64,000 nucleotides of DNA. It comes from Meandrina meandrites. Lineage: Eukaryota > Cnidaria > Anthozoa > Scleractinia > Meandrinidae. Shown piece by piece: positions 12,601 through 21,308 of this stretch; position 1 is the first letter of the stretch; the number at the start of each line of letters is the position of its first letter. Both the position numbers and the translations under genes were made by a program. The stretch spans positions 29,660,439-29,724,438 of the forward strand of contig OY855911.1 of NCBI GenBank assembly GCA_963693305.1. The letters run 5' to 3'. The notes beneath the pieces are model-generated. The model did no database searches. It worked only from the letters and a program-made list of their open reading frames with translations, and was not told where the DNA came from.

Positions 12601-15600
12601 GCCTGCGTAAGGCCTAGACTGTAACCAGAGGCTCTTCCGAAAAGATTTATTCAAGAAAATCTGCCCAGAATCAATGGAGAAACAAAGAAGATGACCTCGG
12701 ATACAGGCAAAGTGAAAACTGCTCATGTTTGTTGCAGTAAGCTGAGTGACACTGAATCGCTGCAGAATTATTTCCCTTCGCATTGCCAGTAGATTCTTCC
12801 AGTACCAAGTAAGCTTTATTGCGATTATTTGAAATTTATTTCGATGAAAAGTGCTTTCTTTGCTTCAATTTTCCCCTACTCGCTAGTAATGGCAATCTTT
12901 CGGACTGAAAAAAGATCGAACTGAAAGCATTTAGAATCTGTACGTGACCGCTTATCGAAACAATCTCCGCAGGAATTCCAAACCGCGGTATGAAAATCGC
13001 CACGAAATGTTCATTGCTCTAGTTCTACATCTTAACAGTATTTTAAGAGCACTAAGTACTGTATATATACTGTGTATATGTGCTTCTAAAAGCAAATAAA
13101 AAGGAAATTTATTTTATGGAGTTGTTTTCAAATGACGCGTATGGCGACAGGAGCTTGTAATTGTAATTGTAGCTTGCGCCCCCACGACGCGAGGTCATAA
13201 TTTCAAAATAAAGTATTTCTTAGCTGGATGACCTCGAAAGCAAACATTTTATACCTGTTTCTACCGGTATATTTTATTTTAGGCCACGAATGCCCTAAAT
13301 CTTTTTGATTTTCGAACGATTTTCTTCAGCGCCAGAATCAAAACAATAACAAACACTCGCATTGCACGCCGGTCGACAGAGAGTCTAATATTAAATTGAA
13401 GCAATCAATTAGTCTTGTGAAGCGGGTAGGGGGTTGGGTAAAATGCAGCCTTTATTTGTGTTACTATATACATGTATGAAGTAAACAAAGGCTATATATT
13501 TTCCGAGTTTCAGTGGCTCACAGCCACTTTGATTAACAATCGAAATAACAAATGTTCAAATTTTATAAAGCTTTAAAATATAGGGCAAACAAGGCAAATG
13601 ATCACGAGATATAAGTGCTTTTGAAAAAATATATTTATGGAAAAAACGCGAATATTTTCCAAACGCGACGATAGATTTTTTCCTAATTAATGTCAGCCAA
13701 TTCAATTTATCCAAGTTTTAATGTGAGCACGTTTCAACGAAATCGGCTGGGTAGAAATTGCTGCACAGTTGACTGTTGAATTTTCGCTTCAAAATATTAT
13801 GCTTGTGTATAATTGGGAGCTGTTAAAACAACGTTTAAGTAATGCTAAGATGCCATGGATTATTTAAAAGCTTAATGCCAGCTAAAACGTTGCTGAAAAG
13901 TATGGAAAGATCGGAAACTCCTGGTAAAAGTTGTAAACAAATGAAGAGGAAGAGGTTTACGAGAATAAATTGTGAATTTTGAAATATTCATTTTTTTCGA
14001 ATTAAAAAAAACGTACCGATTTTTTTCTTTTATTTTTAAGTATGAGAAGATACGGCATACATGCAAACAGCTTTATCTATTTACGTGTGTCTAGTCTCGA
14101 TGAAATGCGTCGAATTTTGCTCACATTTTTATTTCCAGGTGCTAAATAATCTTGAGAATGCGGCAAGTTTGAATAATTTACTGTAACGAGAGCGTTTCCA
14201 AAGAGCTCCAAATTGGAAGACAAGAGGTAGCTATCTTGGCGAGCCAAATTCGACGAGTTTCATCGAGACAAGACACACGAAACTAGATGAAGTTGTTTGT
14301 ATATATGGTGTATTTTGTCATACTTGAAAATGAAAGAAAAACAATCGGTAGATTTTTTTTAATTCGAAAAAAAAAATGAATATTTGAAAATTCACAATTT
14401 ATGCATCGTAAACCTCTTCCTCTTCATTTGTTTACAACTTTTACCAGGAGTTTCCGATCTTTCCATACTTTTCAGCAACGTTTAAGCTGGCATTAAGCTT
14501 TCAAATAATCCATGGGATCTTAGCATTACCTAAGCCTTGTTGTAACAGCTCCCAATTATACACAAGCATAATATTTTGAAGCAAAAATTCAACAGTCAAC
14601 TGTGCAGCAATTTCTACCCAGCCGATTTCGTTGAAACTTGCTCACATTAAAACTTGGATAATTTGAACTTGTTGACATTAATTAGAAAAAAATCTATCGT
14701 CGCGTTTGGAAAATATTTGGTTTTTTTTCATAAATTGATTTTTTCAAAAACGCTAATATCTCGTGTTCGTCTATTTTGTTCGCCCTAAAGTTTAAAGCTT
14801 TATAAAATTTGAACATTTGTTATTTCGATTGCCAAAAATCAGAGAAATCGGTTAACGTTGACATGCCCAAAACTCGATTTAGAAAAGAGCACCTCCGTTC
14901 CCAAAAATAGCCGCGGGCCACCTTAAGCAAATATTTTATTTCCTACGAGTTTTTTCACTCAATAGTTTTGGATTTACTTTTTTGTGGCGTGACAGTGAAA
15001 ACCAGCAATTCTGTTCCAGACTTCCTACTAGCTGACCACGTATTTGAAATTCAAATTGGAAACTACAAAACAAACGGCGCGTTTAATAGCAGATCATGGA
15101 TCATATTTTCTGTTTGATGTGAGGCCCCTTGTGCTTTTTCAAAATCGAACTCTGTTTACCAACGTTCAGTCAAATTAATTCTGGCAATATTATTGTGTCG
15201 TTTGCAGGCCGCGACCAAACTACACATTTCATTCAATTTCACTATCGCAAAACTTTTTATCGAAATAAAATACCGTGGGAACCATTGCAGAAGAAATACA
15301 ACGCGATCAATTTTTGTATTAAATGGAAAGTCGGGAAAAAAAATCCGAGCTCCAGATGGGATTTGAACCCACGATCCTCCGTGATCTAGTCGGATGCTCT
15401 AACCACTGAGCTACTGGATGGTAAGCAAGGGTGAATTGTGAACCCTTGCTCACCATGGAGTCTCCAGTAGCGTCGTAGGCTCAAATCCCATCTGGAGCTA
15501 GGATTTTTTCCGAGTTTCCATTTAATGCAAAAATTGATCACGTTGTATTTCTTCAGACTCACGTGGTGGTTGGAAGGTTGCATATCTTCTTTCGTTTTGG

Positions 15601-16824
15601 AGATATTTACGTTTTTATATAATGCAAATGAGGATAGTGATGGCGTCATCAATAGTTCCACAAAATGATAAATCACTAAATCAAGCATATCTCTTGGAGT
15701 ATATAAGCGGTGTTCTTCAAACGTGGCACCATTAATGGTCATTGTCAAAGGCACAAGATGGCAACACTTTTGCCGCATAAGACTTATTTCTACATACTGA
15801 CATTTCCAGTTTATTCTTAACCAAAGGTGATGCACTCCCAAAAAGCTAACGAAGAGGGTTAAGATAATATGGGTACCACGTGTGTTCCACGCCGGACCCT
15901 CTGTTGAACTCTAAAGTGTTGCACATGGAGATATTTGGTTATAACAAAAGAAGACTGGATCCAAGGGTCAAGTTATACTTGTCCGCTTTTTAGAACAAAG
16001 GGTGCAACATTCTCAAGCCAAAGGAATTAATTTTCAAAGAAATGTTCAAATGTAATGCCGTGCCACGCACAGAAAAGAACATTTCTTTCGTAACCTAAAC
16101 TTCCGCCGCACCGCTAGCCTGCGCGCAGGCTACTGCACCGCGTGCTTTGTGCTTTTTTTTTTGTTTCTCTAAAATGACCTACAATCTTACCAACTTCATT
16201 CGCCGCTGTTTCCAGAAGTTCTTTGCAGGTTTGTTGAAGTTGATTCTTGTAAGCACCGCGGATTGTGTTAGCATCAACCACCAACACACAGAACTTAAGA
16301 CGGTTACTCGTCAAATATCGTTTAGCTTCGTCAGGTTGAAGGTTTTCACCTGGAGGATATTCTGCAAGATTTAGCTTGGGAGCAATTTCTGCAAAAACTT
16401 TCATCACAGCCTGCATCGACTCTCGGGATACATCACAGCCAAGAATTGCTAGGTCTATAGGAAAAAAAAGAACAAAATATTGAAGGTCCGCAGCCAGGAT
16501 AAGACATATTAGAAAATTTAAAAAACGATTTTTGGCTAAAACTATTAAAAAATTACAAGCTTTCGACTGCTAGATCTACAGTCTCAGACGGGTAAAATGT
16601 AAATGACTAAATGCGAAAGAAATTATAATGTGATGTGTGAAGTCGCGAGATAAAAATGTAGCAATTAAGAATATTTGTTAAAAAAGAATGTTGTACTGTA
16701 CAGGCAATGGACATCAATTGTTATCCGCATTGGGAGTTAGCTTCGGGCGTATGCCACGCTTCTAGTGGTTTTCTTATTCTAAAGCCACCTTTGGTAATTG
16801 ACATCATCATCATCATCGTCATCA

Positions 16825-16857
<33 letters not shown>

Positions 16858-19800
16858 GGGCAACATACTGTATGCAATTTGCTGCTAATCATATACTACT
16901 TAACAATTCGAATACGAGCCCGAGCAACCTCGTTCCCAGGGTCTCTGAGAGAGACCCTGGGAACGAGGCTGGAGCGATTTAAGTTCACCTCTAAATTGAT
17001 CACGTGACGCGATAATGTTCATCCGAGGAGAGACACTATCAGCCCATAGTGCTCGTCCATTAAGGCAAATACCCGAATGGATAGCACTCGTCCGTGAACA
17101 AGCGGGCATTTAGTGGGTTTCTTATCTGGTTTTGTTTCGTTTGTTACATTTTGGCTTTCAAGTCTTCCATCCAAAAAAGTTTGAAATAATTCAAGATGCT
17201 TGTTTTTGAATACGCGCGCGGAAGAACAGTAGAGTGTTTTTGTCTCGGATCTATCGGTCTGATAGTTGTCCCTTGGAAATTTGTTGTTCTTAAAACTAGC
17301 ATATTATCCTTCGAAGCTTTGCTCCTCGGGTTAACCTTTGTTTTAAGAACATCAAGTTTCCGCGGGGCAACTATCAAAACCAACCAGTCGCACTCCAAGA
17401 ATGTCCAACAGATTATGCGCAGGAGTTATGAGTAACTCTGATTACCCCTTCAGATGGCAGCTAAATATGTAAAATGGAATGGGAGTTTGACCGGCTTTGC
17501 CGCCCGCATCATCACAGGTACGAGGAAATTCGACCACATCATGCCAGCATTGAAAGATCTACGCTGGCTTCCTATTAAACAACACCTTTACCTTCGTGAC
17601 GCTGTGCTAGCCTTTAAATGTATGACTGGATGCGCGCCTCGTTATCTTAGTGATCAGTTCACCACCCGAAACAAAATCACCAAACGTGCGACCCGGAACT
17701 GTCAGCTTTTAAATATTCCCCTTTTTAAATCTGCCTCTGGTCAAAGAACATTTCATTATAGAACAGTGAACATTTGGAATAACCTTACATCGAACTTAAA
17801 AACCCTTAAAACTATTTCATCTTTTGAATTTCATTTAAAATCAAAATTAATGGAGGAGTTTTTAACATAGATTAATTAGGAGTAATTCATTTTATCCAAA
17901 TTTTTATCATTGTAATTTTTTATCATTGTAATGCTTATCATTGTAATTTTTATAATTTTATAATTGTAATTTCTATTGTAATTTATTGTCACTGAAAAGC
18001 CCCGTAAGGGGAGTGTCAAATTCATTAAAGTTTAAAGTTTAAATCCTCGGCAAGCTACGGGAGCCGGCTAACAAATAACCAATAAACAATCCTCTAACCT
18101 TCGACCTTGGTTCTTCTTGTGCTTAAGGGGGTTATGATTTCTTTAGGCCTGGCTCCTCGATTGCTGTTTGAAGATTCCGTGTTAAACGTGGCTTCGCGAA
18201 TGTGGAAGCTCATGGCGCCCTCTCTCCTTGGTTTGGTCGCAGACTGATCTCCCTGCAAAGGACTTCTCAATGGCCGTCCTGATTCGCAAGTCTCTAGTTT
18301 TCCTTCAGCTTTAATGGCACTTCCCGGTTGCGACACTTCAAGTTCGTCTAAATAAAAGCAATTTTCATACGGAAATTCATATTAGGGAGTACACCTATCC
18401 AATGCAAACGCACTTTGACTGTGGAGAACTGGAACCGATACGTAACAAGGGGTCTTGCATCCTATATTCGCCCAACGTACAATGTCAGGAACAATAATCG
18501 TAGGTCGATAAGATCTTCCCATGGCATTTATTCACAATGTTTTTTAGTTCTGAAATTTAAATCTGCCCCATCTGTCTGAGAACTATATGTCTGCCTTCAT
18601 TCTACGATGTCTATGGACTCTGTCCATGGACAGCAACGGCTAATAAAATGGGTTCATTACATCTTCCCTACCAATTTGTCTTTTCCATACCAATTTGTTT
18701 AATTATTGTTATCAATACCGCGAAAGAGCTATCCGTTCAAAATGCCAGTCAAGAGTCATGGACTTTCATTTGAAACTGCTAGACCCATTTCACCTTTCGA
18801 AGCAGTTAATGACTCTTCTTCTCCTTCTTCCACATTCTGTTGCGACTTTCCATCTGAAGCTCGACTTCTACTCTGCAAAGGAGCAATTACTGCAGCTGGT
18901 TCCACTTCACGTGCTGAAACTTAAAAAGTAATTGCAATTAAATCAATTTTGCATCGAAATTTGACATAGAAACCATATTCAGTACTCGAACCTGCATTGC
19001 AGTTGCCCCCAAACAGTGGACAGCGTATTCTCGGTTATACTGCATCACTAATCATGAACGGCAGACTGCATCAGGAAATCGAATAACCGTGTTAATGTTC
19101 CTTTTATATTAAATTCAAAGCAGGAACAAGGGATCACCAATGGACCAATCCTCTACCCCTCGGGTTTCAAATGCACATCTTAAGTTGAAAACATCGGGTA
19201 TAGTTTCTCAACCTGGGGGATAACGTGGAAATTCGAAGAAAAAATGCAACACGTGCAAACCAGCAGAAAAGCGTGAACGGAAGTTTTTTTTGGGTTTTAA
19301 GACTAATAAGCACACTGCTATCGACAGCGAAATATAGATCCGAAAGAATAATGCACGAAAATACTGAAATATTAAATATAAATATAAATATAAAGAAGTT
19401 AATCACTTCCCTCACCTTTGGGCTTAGTGTTCCCAGTGCGTGAAGGAGACGTTTCTTTAGGCCTGGCTCCTTTCCTGTGCTTTGCCGTGACTGAGCGAAT
19501 GTAGGACCGACTGCTACCTTCTCGTCTTTGCTCAATCGCGGACTGGTCTTCCTGTAAAGGATTTCTTCGCGTTGATGTTCGTACTGATCTGCCCTTCAAC
19601 CGATTTTCTTCGGGTACCGATGCACTGCCCGACTGTGGCATTTCACGTTTATCTAAAGATCAAAAGAAATTAATCATACACAGTTATCAATAGTGCACAT
19701 TAAGGGGCGGATGGTGAAATAAAAACGTTTAATTTGGTCAGCACACTTCCAACCCCACCACCGCCCAACACTCTTTTACACATATTCTCTTGGAAAATTA

Positions 19801-21256
19801 AAACCAACAGGCAATAAGGCGTCTTTTAAAAATATGCCCCACCATACCTCCTCACGAAAAAATTCTCCGGTCAACGAGTGTAGTCCATAAATTGAAAATT
19901 TTTTTGTATATTATGTTCCTTGATTTTACGAAGCTTATTCGTTTCCTACAGAGTCCACGGACGACAATGACTAATAAATGGTCTCAGTCGTTTCGCATAT
20001 CAATCGTTCATGCTCGCCTTCACTACTGATTTGCTTAATAATAATAATAAAAATAATATATAATTATAATAAAAACCTTCCCAAAATCCTTTGCAACTGA
20101 AAAATCGTCAATACCAAATAACTTGGTCAGTTTGAAGCCAGCAGGAGTACAACATCGCATAGAAATAACTCTTAAAAATAACCACTTCTTGTATAAGACG
20201 TAGGGCGATGACGTCATTAGTCACGTGACATTGCTCTGAAGTTCGTTTTTGCTCACTGTGACGAAGATATTTTGTTACTGAAAAAGCAGTCATTGCACTT
20301 TGATGCACATTGGTGTGAGGCATTTCAGACTGCCTGGGTACCGAACAAAATATAAATATTAAGGGAGCTATGTACAATTTTCTAAAAGTGGGAGTCTGGG
20401 TACAAGTGCGTATCTGGCGTTGCATTAAATACGAGGAAACAACAAATTACATCTTGGTTGATATTTATATAAACACGTGCAAACCAGCAGAAAAGCGTGA
20501 ACGGAAGTTTTTTTTGAGTTTTAAGACTAATAAGCACACTGCTATCGACAGCGAAAGATAGATCCGAAAGAATAATGCACGAAAATACTGAAATATTAAA
20601 TATAAATATAAATATAAAGAAGTTAATCACTTCCCTCACCTTTGGGCTTAGTGTTCCCAGTGCGTGAAGGAGACGTTTCTTTAGGCCTGGCTCCTTTCCT
20701 GTGCTTTGCCGTGACTGAGCGAATGTAGGACCGACTGCTACCTTCTCGTCTTTGCTCAATCGCGGACTGGTCTTCCTGTAAAGGATTTCTTCGCGTTGAT
20801 GTTCGTACTGATCTGCCCTTCAACCGATTTTCTTCGGGTACCGATGCACTGCCCGACTGTGGCATTTCACGTTTATCTAAAGATCAAAAGAAATTAATCA
20901 TACACAGTTATCAATAGTGCACATTAAGGGGCGGATGGTGAAATAAAAACGTAATTTGGTCAGCACACTTCCAACCCCACCACCGCCCAACACTCTTTTA
21001 CACATATTCTCTTGGAAAATTAACACCAACAGGCAATAAGGCGTCTTTTAAAAATATGCCCCACCATACCTCCTCACGAAAAAATTCTCCGGTCAACGAG
21101 TGTAGTCCATAAATTGAAAATTTTTTTGTATATTATGTTCCTTGATTTTACGAAGCTTATTCGTTTCCTACAGAGTCCACGGACGACAATGACTAATAAA
21201 TGGTCTCAGTCGTTTCGCATATCAATTGTTCATGCTCGCCTTCACTACGGATTTGC

Positions 21257-21308
<52 letters not shown>

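Larger units (their letters stand above)
1..18771. repeat. Tandem array, 7.19-kb unit, about 2.6 copies
   Basis: Sequence from 4399 to 11588 is repeated almost exactly at 11589-18771, and a partial unit covers 1-4398. Differences are few. The TTA microsatellite near 2450 has two extra triplets in the middle copy. Single-base changes occur near 3632 and 3976. The first copy lacks 706 bp. The array ends at 18771, inside a hinge-type exon, where the third copy runs into unique sequence. Each unit carries one L exon and one P2 exon (minus strand), a LINE 3' end, a tRNA-like SINE, foldbacks and a large palindrome. Near identity means recent amplification or an assembly artefact; copy-specific variants argue against simple collapse or duplication of reads. 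Confidence 0.93.
19248..21285. repeat. Local tandem duplication, about 0.81-kb unit with unique spacer
   Basis: 19248-20060 is repeated at 20473-21285 with only a few substitutions and small indels. A ~410-bp unique spacer (20061-20472) lies between. The unit contains a complete P exon and flanking intron. The TAA-rich end of each copy has expanded differently; the (TAA)n run at 21256-21307 is much longer. Confidence 0.88.
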
